Below are positions 7,796 to 14,945 of a stretch of 23,634 nucleotides of DNA, piece after piece. Each line of letters begins with the position of its first letter. The stretch's first letter is position 1. Below the pieces are notes generated by a model that had not been told where the DNA came from, ran no database searches, and was given only the letters and a program-made list of their open reading frames with translations. Position numbers and translations under genes: made by a program. Origin of the DNA: a virus; the IMG/VR virus record IMGVR_UViG_3300043775_003376, positions 1-23,634 of that record. One strand, written 5' to 3'.

Positions 7796-9799
7796 CTACT
7801 TCCGTATTCCTATATAAATATCCTCATTTGCTGCTTCTGTAAACCAAGTAGGACCTTTATACATTTGACCATTATTTTTAACTGATTTGGAAGCGTCTGT
7901 TCCTATTATATCATAAGTTACTGGTTGTAATGCTCTATTTATTTGTCTAGCTAACATATTTGCTATTAATAATGCGCTATATCTATCTTTTCGTAGTTTT
8001 CCTTTTTTACCATTTGGCATTTTAATATCAGGAGTATCCCATCTATCTCTGGCTCCGGATGATCCACTGGTTTGGCTCATTACTATAGTTGTCAGTTCAT
8101 TTTTTAGTTCTTCTATTTCTAGTACGCATTCACTAGTTGTATCATAAAGAGGAGTTAGATCTGCTGTTTCTATATTTCTATTTTCTTGATCTAAAGCTAA
8201 AACTAAACTTAGTTCGTCAAATCTTGGGAACAATAAAACTTTATCTTCAAGATCTTTTCTTAAACCATGATTAGATTGTGCTGTCCAGTCTGCCTTGGCA
8301 AATTGAACCAATTCTAAAATATGCAAGCCTACTTGATCATCAGTATCTTTACTTTTTTCTTCTATAACTGGCCATATTAGATTTTCTCCTTCTTCTAATT
8401 TTGCTGGATCATGTAGAGCTTCTTCTATTGCGATACCTCCGCCCTGAGCATCCATGCCTATGCGTTCGCATGGAAATACTTTCATTAAATTACGTATTTT
8501 TCTTGCACAAAACGCATAGAAGTCGTGATCTGATATTAGACCAGCCTTTTGTCTTTCTTTAAAATTTGTTCTATTTGTTGTCCAACAATAAACTATTCGA
8601 CTATGAGAAGGATGTAATTCTAAAACAACTATACTAAAATTATCTTTTTCACTAGCAGGATCCACACCGTAAATATATTTTAATTTTGGATCTCCGACTA
8701 TCTTAGCATCAAATACGATATTTTCATTGCCAATAATAATTGGACTATTATCTTTTGTTACACAACTTTCTATTAACGACCTTCTGAAGAACCCGTCGCT
8801 ATCTTCTGTAAAACATGCTGCGTATTCCATGTTGTATATGCCAGTATGAATGGTAGCTTTTGCTCGCGCTACTTGTTTGTCATCCATAAATCCTTTGGGT
8901 ATTAATTCATATGGTATTCTAAGAATACTATAGTCTTTCCAGTTAAAATTATCTGGTACTTCTCCTTTAAAAATTTCTTCTAGTTTATATTTTTCTCCTC
9001 TACTTTCTATAATAGATTTATATCGTTTCCAATAACTAGCAAAATGTTTAAAAGCATAATCAGCGGTTCCAGCAATTAGTGCTTGATTACCCATGCTTTG
9101 GCTTAGTGTTTCAAGATCTTCGTTCCATATTCCTGCGTCTTTCATTGCTTGTTTTTTTGCTTCTTTCTTTACGTTTTGTATTGGTGTGGCACTAACAGCA
9201 GCGAAGCCAGAAACAACCGTTTCATAAATATCCGGACTAATAGAAGCAAATTCGTCCGCGATAATAATGTGAGCGCGCAAACCTCTGATCTTTTCACCTG
9301 TTCCTAATGGAATAGCAATGGCCCAACTTGTTCCTAGTCTCATAGTGCATCTGTCAACATCGCGTCGTGGACCATCTTCATTGCCACTAAAAATACTACG
9401 AATAATAGCACTGTTTCTCCATAATGTTTCCATATATTCAAATATAACTTTACTCTGTCGGAAAGCGGCGCCCACAATAACAATTTTAGTGCCCGGAACA
9501 AATATGCATTTCAAAAAAGCATATAATGCTAAAATAAAAGACTTGCCGAAACCACGACTAGCAACGAACATGGGAAATGGTCTTGTCCAAAACTCTTGTA
9601 ATATTGCCACCTGTATAGGATGAAGCTCTATATCAAACAGGAGTTTACAGGTTGCTCCAAAGTATTCAGGATCTTTAAGTAGCTTGATTAAATGTCGATC
9701 AGGGTTTTCTATATCTTTTTTATTCCGACGAATCATAGGGTTCGTTGGTATAACGATTTTATCTAGTTCGCCTAATCCCAACCAAGCATCATCATACAT
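7796..9799 (-). CDS. terL: Terminase large subunit (ATPase + nuclease)
   Basis: 667 aa. The N-terminal ATPase has Walker A SRGFGKS at residues 81-87 and Walker B HIIIADE with Asp182-Glu183, followed by SIS as coupling motif. The C-terminal RNase H-like nuclease shows the first acidic strand YIYGVDPASEKDN (Asp380), the second RIGMDAQGGG (Asp450) and a late acidic RDRWDTPD region. The enzyme packages DNA into proheads and cuts concatemers. It starts 8 bp inside the ERCC4-type nuclease gene. All hallmark motifs appear intact. Confidence 0.95.
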   Translation of the reverse strand: MYDDAWLGLGELDKIVIPTNPMIRRNKKDIENPDRHLIKLLKDPEYFGATCKLLFDIELHPIQVAILQEFWTRPFPMFVASRGFGKSFILALYAFLKCIFVPGTKIVIVGAAFRQSKVIFEYMETLWRNSAIIRSIFSGNEDGPRRDVDRCTMRLGTSWAIAIPLGTGEKIRGLRAHIIIADEFASISPDIYETVVSGFAAVSATPIQNVKKEAKKQAMKDAGIWNEDLETLSQSMGNQALIAGTADYAFKHFASYWKRYKSIIESRGEKYKLEEIFKGEVPDNFNWKDYSILRIPYELIPKGFMDDKQVARAKATIHTGIYNMEYAACFTEDSDGFFRRSLIESCVTKDNSPIIIGNENIVFDAKIVGDPKLKYIYGVDPASEKDNFSIVVLELHPSHSRIVYCWTTNRTNFKERQKAGLISDHDFYAFCARKIRNLMKVFPCERIGMDAQGGGIAIEEALHDPAKLEEGENLIWPVIEEKSKDTDDQVGLHILELVQFAKADWTAQSNHGLRKDLEDKVLLFPRFDELSLVLALDQENRNIETADLTPLYDTTSECVLEIEELKNELTTIVMSQTSGSSGARDRWDTPDIKMPNGKKGKLRKDRYSALLIANMLARQINRALQPVTYDIIGTDASKSVKNNGQMYKGPTWFTEAANEDIYIGIRK

Positions 9800-10262
9800 C
9801 TTTGATATTTTCTTTCTTGTATATTTTTCTCATTAAAGACAAAGCTATTTTTTCAGCATTTGAGCTGTCGCCACAGAAAATAATTTTAATATTGTGTTCA
9901 ACTTGCAGATCCACAATATGTTTAATAATAAAGGCCGGACTAATTCTAATTTTGTTCCATAGTCGTTTTGGTATATTGCTTCCAATGGGATAATTCATTA
10001 CATCTTTCATGTCGAACTCGAAAAGAATAAATGAGTATTTAGTTTTGCTTAATCTATCAACAACATCAGTAAAACGACTTTCTGTTATATTATTGGCGAA
10101 TTCTGATATGTTCCTTTTGCGTTCTATAGCGAGAATGCTTTCTAGTCCTTGTATACTATAGTCTCCAGTATCTAACTTATGGTTAGCAGTAGCGTGATTA
10201 GAAAACTCCCAGGGTTTTTGTTCGCGCGTATCTATTATAATAGTAAATTCATTATCTATCAT
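9792..10262 (-). CDS. ERCC4/XPF-type nuclease
   Basis: 156 aa. It has the ERCC4 signature in order: DTRE at residues 11-14, GDY at 33-35 and ERK at 47-49 (AIERKRNISEFA), which form the metal-dependent V/IERKx3D-type active site; the usual final Asp of ERKxxxD is replaced here by Glu or shifted (ERKRNISEF). No helix-hairpin-helix domain follows, so it is a stand-alone catalytic domain. Such phage enzymes act on branched or flap DNA. Its ATG overlaps the HNH gene stop by 4 bp, and it overlaps terL at the other end. A role in resolving DNA before packaging is inferred from position. Confidence 0.85.
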   Translation of the reverse strand: MIDNEFTIIIDTREQKPWEFSNHATANHKLDTGDYSIQGLESILAIERKRNISEFANNITESRFTDVVDRLSKTKYSFILFEFDMKDVMNYPIGSNIPKRLWNKIRISPAFIIKHIVDLQVEHNIKIIFCGDSSNAEKIALSLMRKIYKKENIKDV

Positions 10263-10525
10263 TTTTTACTCGCTAAAATTTTACTAAATACTGGAGCATA
10301 TATTTCTTCCTGGTTTTTAATCATATCATGATGAATTTTGCAGAGAGAAATTCCATTATCTATTACGAATCTTAGAGCGGGGAAATCGGCCCATTTGTAA
10401 ATATGGTGGGCGTGTAATTTTTTCTTGAAGGTGCAATTTGGCCATTGGCATTGATAGTGATCTCTTTTGTAAACATTTTTTCGCCACTGTTTATAAACAG
10501 GATCGTTGTAGTTTCTATTGTTCAT
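10259..10525 (-). CDS. HNH endonuclease
   Basis: 88 aa. A clear HNH/zinc fold: Cys26-x4-Cys31, His40-His41 (HAHHI), Asn57 (DNGISL), then Cys62 and His65/His66. Free-standing HNH proteins beside phage terminase genes are common and often needed for terminase cleavage (known for HK97 gp74-type proteins). It overlaps both neighbours, which argues for a resident packaging function rather than an inserted homing gene. Confidence 0.9.
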   Translation of the reverse strand: MNNRNYNDPVYKQWRKNVYKRDHYQCQWPNCTFKKKLHAHHIYKWADFPALRFVIDNGISLCKIHHDMIKNQEEIYAPVFSKILASKK

Positions 10526-11339
10526 GTTTCATTACTGATTCTGGAGTTAAAAATGGGGTATCTAATTTGCCGTCTTGATATTGGTGATAACTCATAAGGT
10601 TGTCTTTGGCTTTGTTTGTCGCCAAGCGAATAATTTCCATTTCGCGTCCCTCTTTTTCTCTAACATCTTCGTCTTCTAGCATTCTTATTAAACCAACCCA
10701 ACTACTTTTACCATCTTCGATTCTTTTGATACGTTGTTCTCGTGTGGCTTTTAAATCTTTACTAATTTTTTGTTGTTCGCCAAGTAATTTAGTATATTCA
10801 TTTGTATAATTTGCTATACTATTTCGTGCGAAACTTAATTGGGTTTCTAAATTTGCTAATCGTGGAACATCTCTTTGATCATCGGGCTTGTCGTATTCTG
10901 CATCTACCAGACGTTGTAATTTTTCGGTTTCGCTAATATGACGCTTACGCTCTTTCATACTTCTATTGATAAGAATATCTATAGTGATAAATTGTTTGAT
11001 CTGTAATTCTTCAGCAGGAAGAACGTCCTCTCTGAACTGCTTCAATAAATTAATCCAAACATTCTCAAAGTATTCTAGTTCACCACTCTCTTCGTCAAAT
11101 TGCTTTTTAATTTCGTGCCAGAATGTTTTTCCGTATAGTTTTTGTTTGAGCAGATCATCTTCTGCTGCTTGGTCTCCTGATAAGAGATTCTTAGTTTCGC
11201 TAATATATCTTTTAATGGGGGCAACATTGCGATTTAATTGTTCGGCAATAGTTTCTACTGTTAAAGTTTGTAGATTATCTCGTATGAATTTTTCTTCTTC
11301 GAGACTAAGTTGGCCACGTTTTTTAGGAATCGATGTCAT
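10515..11339 (-). CDS. Candidate terminase small subunit
   Basis: 274 aa, all helical. Residues 8-50 look like a helix-turn-helix (EEEKFIRDNLQTLTVETIAEQLNRNVAPIKRYI), followed by long helices and a coiled coil between about 130 and 220 (charged heptads). A DNA-binding N-terminus and helical oligomerisation region upstream of terL are what a small terminase needs. No firm sequence signature exists for this family, so the call rests on architecture and order. It overlaps the sigma-like gene by 17 bp and the HNH gene by 11 bp. Confidence 0.65.
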   Translation of the reverse strand: MTSIPKKRGQLSLEEEKFIRDNLQTLTVETIAEQLNRNVAPIKRYISETKNLLSGDQAAEDDLLKQKLYGKTFWHEIKKQFDEESGELEYFENVWINLLKQFREDVLPAEELQIKQFITIDILINRSMKERKRHISETEKLQRLVDAEYDKPDDQRDVPRLANLETQLSFARNSIANYTNEYTKLLGEQQKISKDLKATREQRIKRIEDGKSSWVGLIRMLEDEDVREKEGREMEIIRLATNKAKDNLMSYHQYQDGKLDTPFLTPESVMKHEQ

Positions 11340-11961
11340 GATCTTTTAATATTTGTTTAATCTCTTTAATAAGTTTATTTATTTCGGTTTTGGGGACTTT
11401 GCTGTTTCCTAATAGTTTGAGAAATATGGGGCGATTTTTAACACTAATATTTTCATCTATTATTTTGATGATTTCCTTATTGCTAATATTTTTGAGCAGA
11501 TTGTCATTCGTTATCTCTTTGCTATTTTCACTTATGTTATCTATGGTCACGGGCTTCATAATATTCTTTTTGCTTTCGTTTCTTTTGGTCCAAGAAGAAT
11601 ATAAAGAACATTCAGCTTTGTCTGTGAATTCGGAACATTGGCTAGAGCAAGACGAGTCCTTTCCCTTAAAAAAGGGGCAAGTTAAGCAAGGTTTATCGGG
11701 CCTTTGATAGTTATCTCTTTTATAATTAAAAAGTCTATTACGAACGTGGGTCCAAAGGAAATTTTCTAGGGGGCGACTTTTATCGTAATTTTTAAGTCCT
11801 TCCAATGCGAATATTGCGGCTTGTTGCTTCATATCTTCGTGACTGTGATATCCAAACTTAAATTTATAACCAAGTTTTTTACTAATTTTTTCCCAAACAG
11901 CAACAAATTCAGCTTCTTTCACTGTTGGGTGAAACTGGCTTTTCTTGGTTTTCTTTGTCAT
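11323..11961 (-). CDS. Phage sigma-factor-like protein with Cys cluster
   Basis: 212 aa. Residues 41-85 read like sigma70 region 2: HEDMKQQAAIFALEGLKNYD then LENFLWTHVRNRLFNYKRDN, the core-binding and -10 recognition helices. Directly after comes a cysteine cluster (Cys92, 95, 105, 109, 118) that could bind zinc. The C-terminus is Lys/Asn/Ile-rich with a possible helix-turn-helix (LLGNSKVPKTEINKLIKEI). It resembles reduced late sigma factors such as T4 gp55 in layout, though it is not a clear homologue by eye. Being at the head of the packaging operon, it may drive late transcription. Confidence 0.65.
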   Translation of the reverse strand: MTKKTKKSQFHPTVKEAEFVAVWEKISKKLGYKFKFGYHSHEDMKQQAAIFALEGLKNYDKSRPLENFLWTHVRNRLFNYKRDNYQRPDKPCLTCPFFKGKDSSCSSQCSEFTDKAECSLYSSWTKRNESKKNIMKPVTIDNISENSKEITNDNLLKNISNKEIIKIIDENISVKNRPIFLKLLGNSKVPKTEINKLIKEIKQILKDHDIDS

Positions 11962-12082
11962 TTAATATTTCCTTTAGTGGTTTATCTTCGGCGTTAGCGA
12001 TTTCTTCTTCGGTAACAAGGTTTTCGCTAGCCACAGTTTTTAAAGTTGATGATATTGTGTGTATGTGTTTAGAATTTTTCAT
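11909..12082 (-). CDS. 57-aa protein at head of late operon
   Basis: Begins MKNSKHIHTISSTLKTVASE and ends NSERS; acidic middle (EEEIANAEDK), no known motif. It has a good RBS (AAGGAT, 6 bp before ATG 12082) and overlaps the sigma-like gene by 53 bp, so the two are coupled. It is the first gene after the divergent control region. Function unknown; a small regulator or sigma partner is only a guess. Confidence 0.6.
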   Translation of the reverse strand: MKNSKHIHTISSTLKTVASENLVTEEEIANAEDKPLKEILNDKENQEKPVSPNSERS

Positions 12083-12166
12083 TATTTATCCTTGACCAGA
12101 TTTTTGTTCTATTTATAGTATAATAGATGTTTGATACACAAAAGGCAAATTTAGCAGGAGAATAAA
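12083..12166. promoter_or_regulatory. Divergent control region between late (-) and early (+) genes
   Basis: Plus strand: TATAAT at 12119-12124 with no good -35 at normal spacing (TTGACC at 12092 is 21 bp away), and RBS GCAGGAG before ATG 12167. Minus strand: TATAAATA (12117-12110), an exact match to the T4-type late -10 box, 28 bp before the late operon start; also a sigma70-like TTGCCT-17-TATTAT. The two -10 boxes are almost on top of each other, so use in one direction should hinder the other. Confidence 0.55.
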
Positions 12167-12385
12167 ATGTCAAAAACATACAAAAAGTGGACTAAAGAAG
12201 AGATGGATTTTGTGGCCAATAACAGTAAAAACATGAAGGACGAAGAAATTGCTACCTATTTGAACAAGATTGATGGGTCAAGAGTTATTACTGTGGGCAT
12301 GGTAAGACGTCAAAGGCGTAAGATGAGTATCTCGAAGCCAAGGGGTCGTAGGCCATCTGTTGCTAAGATTGAAAACGCAACCTGA
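12167..12385 (+). CDS. Small helix-turn-helix DNA-binding protein
   Basis: 72 aa, basic. KWTKEEMDFVANNSKNMKDEEIATYLNK resembles a SANT/Myb or resolvase-like helical DNA-binding unit, followed by TVGMVRRQRRKM and a KPRGRRPS tail like an AT-hook. Its RBS is GCAGGAG, 7 bp from ATG. It is the only early gene on the plus side with its own terminator and lies at the divergent switch, so it is a good candidate regulator of the phage programme, perhaps of the repeated promoter cassettes downstream. Binding site unknown. Confidence 0.8.
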   Translation: MSKTYKKWTKEEMDFVANNSKNMKDEEIATYLNKIDGSRVITVGMVRRQRRKMSISKPRGRRPSVAKIENAT

Positions 12386-12414
12386 ATCTGCGAAATATAA
12401 CTAGGAATAAATCG

Positions 12415-12441
12415 GGCGATGTTAAGAGCATCGCCTTTTTT
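12415..12441 (+). terminator. Rho-independent terminator
   Basis: GGCGATG, loop of 7, CATCGCC (12415-12435), followed by TTTTTT. It lies 29 bp after the stop of the small DNA-binding protein gene and isolates it from the cassette region. Confidence 0.9.
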
Positions 12442-12897
12442 ATTTAATGTGGGGATTAAGGCTATTAAACTGGCTAATTAGATATGGGTTGCTTACTATG
12501 TTTATACCACCGCCGGGTTTTGGGGGTTCAACCCCCCATTGGAGGGAAAACAGAAAAACCCCCCTATTGGGGAATAGGCTACATACCCCCCAACGGTAGG
12601 GTAACCTCGAGCAAATCCCATGCCAAACCGATAGAGCGACGAAACTTTCACCAACCCCACCAACGGGGGAGATATTGAATCGGCCAGATTCGATTTTGCC
12701 AAGGTGTCCATTGGGCGTAACTCCAATACTGGTAAGGGTTTAGGGAAAATCTGAAAATCGGATTTGACCGTTTCGCATAAAATGGAACGTCGAAAGAAAG
12801 AATCTAAAAACTCACAAGATTCTAACTTGCGACTGCCGAAGATAGAGAGTAGACTTCGGGCATGATGATGGAAACCCAAACCCAAAAGGCTAATAAG
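12442..12897 (+). other. Long non-coding stretch with C/G-tract hairpins
   Basis: No convincing gene. It holds several short strong hairpins made of C and G tracts: GGGGG-TTCAA-CCCCC (12522-12536), CCCC-TATT-GGGG (12561-12572), CCCCCC..AGGG (12585-12601) and CCACC..GGGGG (about 12656-12670). A partial copy of the cassette tail, GCAAATCCCATGCCA, is at 12611-12625 and is followed by ACCGATA. I see no clear sigma70 promoter for the next gene. It may be an untranslated leader or a recombination remnant. Confidence 0.6.
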
Positions 12898-13137
12898 ATG
12901 CAAACCGCATACGCTCCCGTTCACACCGGCCACTACATTTTCGCCACCCGCAAGGATGGCCGCGATTTTGTGGGCCATATTCAATCCGTCAAGGCTCTTG
13001 CCAAGGGTACGTTCGTTGTCGTGAGGATTGCGGATGACGTAGACGGGCCGGTTTACAAGTCCTTTTATCTGGAAAGCCTCAACTCGTGGGCGACCCATGA
13101 GGACTATAGCGTTCTCGCCCACGACTATAACCTGTGA
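12898..13137 (+). CDS. Small protein of a two-member family (A1)
   Basis: 79 aa from ATG 12898. This start is chosen because AAAAGG lies 8 bp upstream and because the length to the conserved block then matches the paralogue at 13728. Upstream ATGs at 12862-12868 lack a ribosome binding site. Shared block: [KD]xGxxxxGxIxxVxAxAxGTxVxxRxxD...DxxxYKS.YLE...W. The pattern of short strands suggests a small beta barrel. Function unknown. The stop codon TGA lies in the loop of a small hairpin (AACC/GGTT). Confidence 0.75.
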   Translation: MQTAYAPVHTGHYIFATRKDGRDFVGHIQSVKALAKGTFVVVRIADDVDGPVYKSFYLESLNSWATHEDYSVLAHDYNL

Positions 13138-13190
13138 GGGTTGTAGACCGGCGTTTATAGGGGTATATTGAATCCAACCGAAAGGAAATC

Positions 13191-13346
13191 ATGAGCGATT
13201 TTGAGCGTATCATTGCCGATAGTATGATCGACGAGGATGGTCGCGAGTGGATTGTTGAGGATGCTACGGGTTGGGATGATGACGAATGGATTGACGTTGA
13301 CGATTATTACCCCGAAGATTTTCAAGGTGAGGAGGAGTTCGCATGA
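13191..13346 (+). CDS. Very acidic 51-aa protein
   Basis: 21 of 51 residues are Asp or Glu, with 2 Arg and no Lys (for example GWDDDEWIDVDDYYPEDF). RBS AAAGGA is 5 bp before ATG 13191. Its stop overlaps the next start (ATGA). Such small acidic phage proteins can mimic DNA and block host DNA-binding proteins (known for T7 Ocr and others), but no homology is visible; this is a composition-based idea. Confidence 0.75.
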   Translation: MSDFERIIADSMIDEDGREWIVEDATGWDDDEWIDVDDYYPEDFQGEEEFA

Positions 13347-13483
13347 CGATTCTGGAAAGCGATTGCTGCTACGCTCCGGTGGTGCTGGAGGACATTTGTT
13401 CACGATGCAAGGAACATTGTGAGCCTATATGGGTGGAAACCGAGGAGGATAACGGACAGCCCGGATTCCTTCCGGGAACCTAA
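13343..13483 (+). CDS. Small zinc-ribbon protein (paralogue 1)
   Basis: 46 aa. Two cysteine knuckles: SDCCYAP and ICSRCKEHCEP, giving CC-x(11)-C-x2-C-x3-C, a likely zinc site. Clearly related to the product of 16418-16567 (SDCCY...ICSRCGEHC). Start overlaps the acidic gene by 4 bp, with GAGGAG just upstream. Many phages carry such stand-alone zinc ribbons; targets are unknown. Its end contains a CCCGGA/TCCGGG hairpin. Confidence 0.8.
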   Translation: MTILESDCCYAPVVLEDICSRCKEHCEPIWVETEEDNGQPGFLPGT

Positions 13484-13514
13484 CCCCCTCTATGGTAGGG
13501 AAACAACGAACTCT

Positions 13515-13528
13515 CCCCCGTAAGGGGG
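13515..13528 (+). terminator. GC hairpin with GTAA tetraloop
   Basis: CCCCC-GTAA-GGGGG, a 5-bp all-GC stem closed by a GNRA-type loop, just 5 bp before cassette element 1. No T run follows at once, so it may protect the mRNA 3' end or work together with the element. Confidence 0.5.
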
Positions 13529-13533
13529 GTTGA

Positions 13534-13577
13534 CTGCCAAAATGGCAGAAATCCCGCGGTTTCTGCCAAAATGGCAG
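13534..13577 (+). repeat. Cassette element copy 1
   Basis: Two perfect arms CTGCCAAAATGGCAG (13534 and 13563) around the 14-bp centre AAATCCCGCGGTTT. Core orientation B-like. It is followed by a long form tail GGCAC..GCAAATCC..GTGCCAAAC; promoter 89 bp further on. Confidence 0.95.
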
Positions 13578-13582
13578 GCACT

Positions 13583-13597
13583 GCAAATCCTGTGCCA
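13583..13597 (-). promoter_or_regulatory. Sigma54-like -24/-12 motif (minus strand), copy b
   Basis: Minus strand reads TGGCACAGGATTTGC, i.e. GG-N10-GC as in sigma54 promoters. It may instead be only the stem of the GGCAC/GTGCC hairpin. No leftward gene follows. Confidence 0.3.
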
Positions 13598-13666
13598 AAC
13601 TCTATAAAAAATATTTGGCATGATATTTGCTCTCACAAAAAAACTTTTTCCTAACACAATCCTAAC

Positions 13667-13694
13667 TTGAATCCTAAAGTTCGATCTGTATAAT
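13667..13694 (+). promoter_or_regulatory. Promoter TTGAAT-16-TATAAT
   Basis: -35 TTGAAT (13667-13672), 16-bp spacer, -10 TATAAT (13689-13694), then GTCGATATA at the start point. It drives 13728 and 14039. Confidence 0.8.
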
Positions 13695-13727
13695 GTCGAT
13701 ATAAGAAGTAACCCAGGAGAACAGAAG

Positions 13728-13973
13728 ATGACCAAGTTCGGAAGCGTCAAGGTTGGATACGGTTTCGAGTGTGAGAAGAATAACGGCAAGACGTATGCGG
13801 GTGAGATCGTCAAGGTTGCCGCATACGCTCGCGGTACACTGGTCACGATTCGATACCCTGATCGTCTCGAAAATGATCGTATGTATAGTGTGGGTGAGAT
13901 GTCGATGATCCACAAGAGCATCTACCTTGAAGATTGCAAGGTTTGGTTCACCGAGGAGCCATCCCTCGTGTGA
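13728..13973 (+). CDS. Small protein of a two-member family (A2)
   Basis: 81 aa; RBS AGGAGA 7 bp before ATG. Paralogue of the 12898 product over GYGFECEKNNGKTYAGEIVKVAAYARGTLV...SIYLEDCKVWF, a likely small beta-barrel fold. Function unknown. The stop codon is built into a CCCTC-GTGT-GAGGG hairpin followed by GGTTG. Codons are GC-rich compared with the structural genes, which supports a separate origin. Confidence 0.8.
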   Translation: MTKFGSVKVGYGFECEKNNGKTYAGEIVKVAAYARGTLVTIRYPDRLENDRMYSVGEMSMIHKSIYLEDCKVWFTEEPSLV

Positions 13974-14038
13974 GGGGGTTGTGCAGCATAGAAAAGTTTG
14001 GTACATTCCGTTTTTCACTTCACCATAGGAAAAGAATC

Positions 14039-14359
14039 ATGAGTTTCCCGATCATCGAAAATGCCAAGCGTCAAGCCTACCTGTGCTTCGTGGGATTGGC
14101 GATCCCTTGCGACAAGCGTACCGTAGACGGCGGAACGATTCGCAGTGAGAAGGTTCTGAAGTTCAATCGGTCTGCTATGCGGGATAGCGTCAACGTCAAG
14201 GCCGAAAAGGTTGACCCCCGCATGGGTAGGGGTGAGGATACGATGATCGTCAAGGTTGGCAAGCCCGGTAGTCGGGAGAGGGTGGAGGCTTTGCGGTCGC
14301 AGTACGAGGCTACCCTCACTATGGGGGAGGAGATTAGCCCCTTCGCTTGGGAGGGGTGA
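14039..14359 (+). CDS. Unrecognised 106-aa early protein
   Basis: Starts MSFPIIENAKRQAYLCFVGL, chosen for the RBS ATAGGAAAAG before ATG 14039. Mixed alpha/beta, basic middle (DKRTVDGGTIRSEKVLKFNRSAMRD) and a helical C-terminus (ERVEALRSQYEATLTMGEE). No known motif. Cotranscribed with 13728, 65 bp upstream. GC-rich codons. Confidence 0.75.
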   Translation: MSFPIIENAKRQAYLCFVGLAIPCDKRTVDGGTIRSEKVLKFNRSAMRDSVNVKAEKVDPRMGRGEDTMIVKVGKPGSRERVEALRSQYEATLTMGEEISPFAWEG

Positions 14360-14399
14360 CCCACCCACAAGAGGGGATCTGTCAAGTTGGCAGCCTCGA

Positions 14400-14443
14400 C
14401 TGCCAAAATGGCAGAAACCGCGGCCTTTCTGCCAAAATGGCAG
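14400..14443 (+). repeat. Cassette element copy 2
   Basis: Perfect arms at 14400 and 14429; centre AAACCGCGGCCTTT (core CCGCGGCC, orientation A). Long-form tail GGCAC..GCAAATACC..GTGCC follows. Confidence 0.95.
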
Positions 14444-14449
14444 GCACAA

Positions 14450-14464
14450 GCAAATACCGTGCCA
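14450..14464 (-). promoter_or_regulatory. Sigma54-like -24/-12 motif (minus strand), copy c
   Basis: Minus strand TGGCACGGTATTTGC, the closest of the four to the sigma54 consensus (TGGCACG-N4-TTGC). Orientation is leftward, antisense to the early genes. Confidence 0.35.
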
Positions 14465-14497
14465 AACAACAAAATATTATTTTTGGTATTTTTATGG

Positions 14498-14525
14498 TTG
14501 ACATTCAAGGTATGGCTGGTAGAAT
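14498..14525 (+). promoter_or_regulatory. Promoter TTGACA-16-TAGAAT
   Basis: -35 at 14498-14503, -10 at 14520-14525, followed by ACCGATATA covering the expected start. It drives 14556. Confidence 0.85.
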
Positions 14526-14555
14526 ACCGATATACCTAGCAGAGAGGAAAAGAAA

Positions 14556-14771
14556 ATGATCGACAACAAAATCAAAGATGCGTTGGTTCAGATTTGGGGA
14601 AGCGAAAGCCATAACGTCCAGTTTATCGGTTTGGCCGATGGTAAACTTTACGCCGAGTGTGCAGAAACTCTCCAGTGTAAGCGTCTTACCGATCTCAACT
14701 ATCGGAACGTGCTGAACGATATGTTCTACGATTACTGCGTGGAAAAGGCCGCTTGGATGGGGATTTCGTAG
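14556..14771 (+). CDS. Unrecognised 71-aa early protein
   Basis: MIDNKIKDALVQIWGSES...LADGKLYAECAETLQCKRLTDLNYRNVLNDMFYDYCVEKAAW. Helix, three strands, helix. RBS AGAGAGGAAA. Three Cys, no clear zinc pair. Single-gene cassette with its own promoter and a CCCCC/GGGGG hairpin directly after the stop. Confidence 0.75.
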   Translation: MIDNKIKDALVQIWGSESHNVQFIGLADGKLYAECAETLQCKRLTDLNYRNVLNDMFYDYCVEKAAWMGIS

Positions 14772-14772
14772 T

Positions 14773-14788
14773 CCCCCTGTTGTGGGGG
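14773..14788 (+). terminator. Hairpin directly after stop codon
   Basis: CCCCC-TGTTGT-GGGGG followed by TTGATTTGTCTT, starting one base after TAG. T content is only moderate, so it is either a weak terminator or an mRNA 3'-end stabiliser. Confidence 0.55.
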
Positions 14789-14799
14789 TTGATTTGTCT

Positions 14800-14845
14800 T
14801 ATCCGATCCTATCGGATTGGCAAGGTGGGCTATAGTCAGCGAAAG
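14800..14845 (+). repeat. Second repeat family (R), copy 1
   Basis: Perfect hairpin ATCCGAT-CCT-ATCGGAT (14801-14817), then TTGGC..GTGGGCTATAGTCAGCGAAA. The stem differs from the other two copies but pairing is kept. Confidence 0.8.
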
Positions 14846-14854
14846 TGAGGGAAC

Positions 14855-14941
14855 ATGGAAATCCTTATTAGTTTGGTATTGACAGGATGGATTGCTGGTA
14901 GTATGATTCTTAGTATGATTTGGTTGCTTTCACTGGAGTAG
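14855..14941 (+). CDS. 28-aa single-span membrane peptide
   Basis: Product starts MEILISLVLTGWIAGSM and continues with ILSMIWLLSLE: almost entirely hydrophobic, one transmembrane helix. RBS GTGAGGGA before ATG. Its end supplies the RBS (TGGAG) of the next gene. A promoter-like TTGACA-17-TATGAT lies inside it, so it may be non-coding leader instead. Confidence 0.5.
   Translation: MEILISLVLTGWIAGSMILSMIWLLSLE
14879..14907 (+). promoter_or_regulatory. Promoter TTGACA-17-TATGAT
   Basis: -35 at 14879-14884, -10 at 14902-14907. No GCCGATA block. It is 39 bp before the gene at 14946. Confidence 0.5.
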
Positions 14942-14945
14942 AAAA

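Noticed and set aside
12522-12536. T-arm-like GGGGG-TTCAA-CCCCC as part of a tRNA
   Set aside because: No matching acceptor, D or anticodon arms around it.
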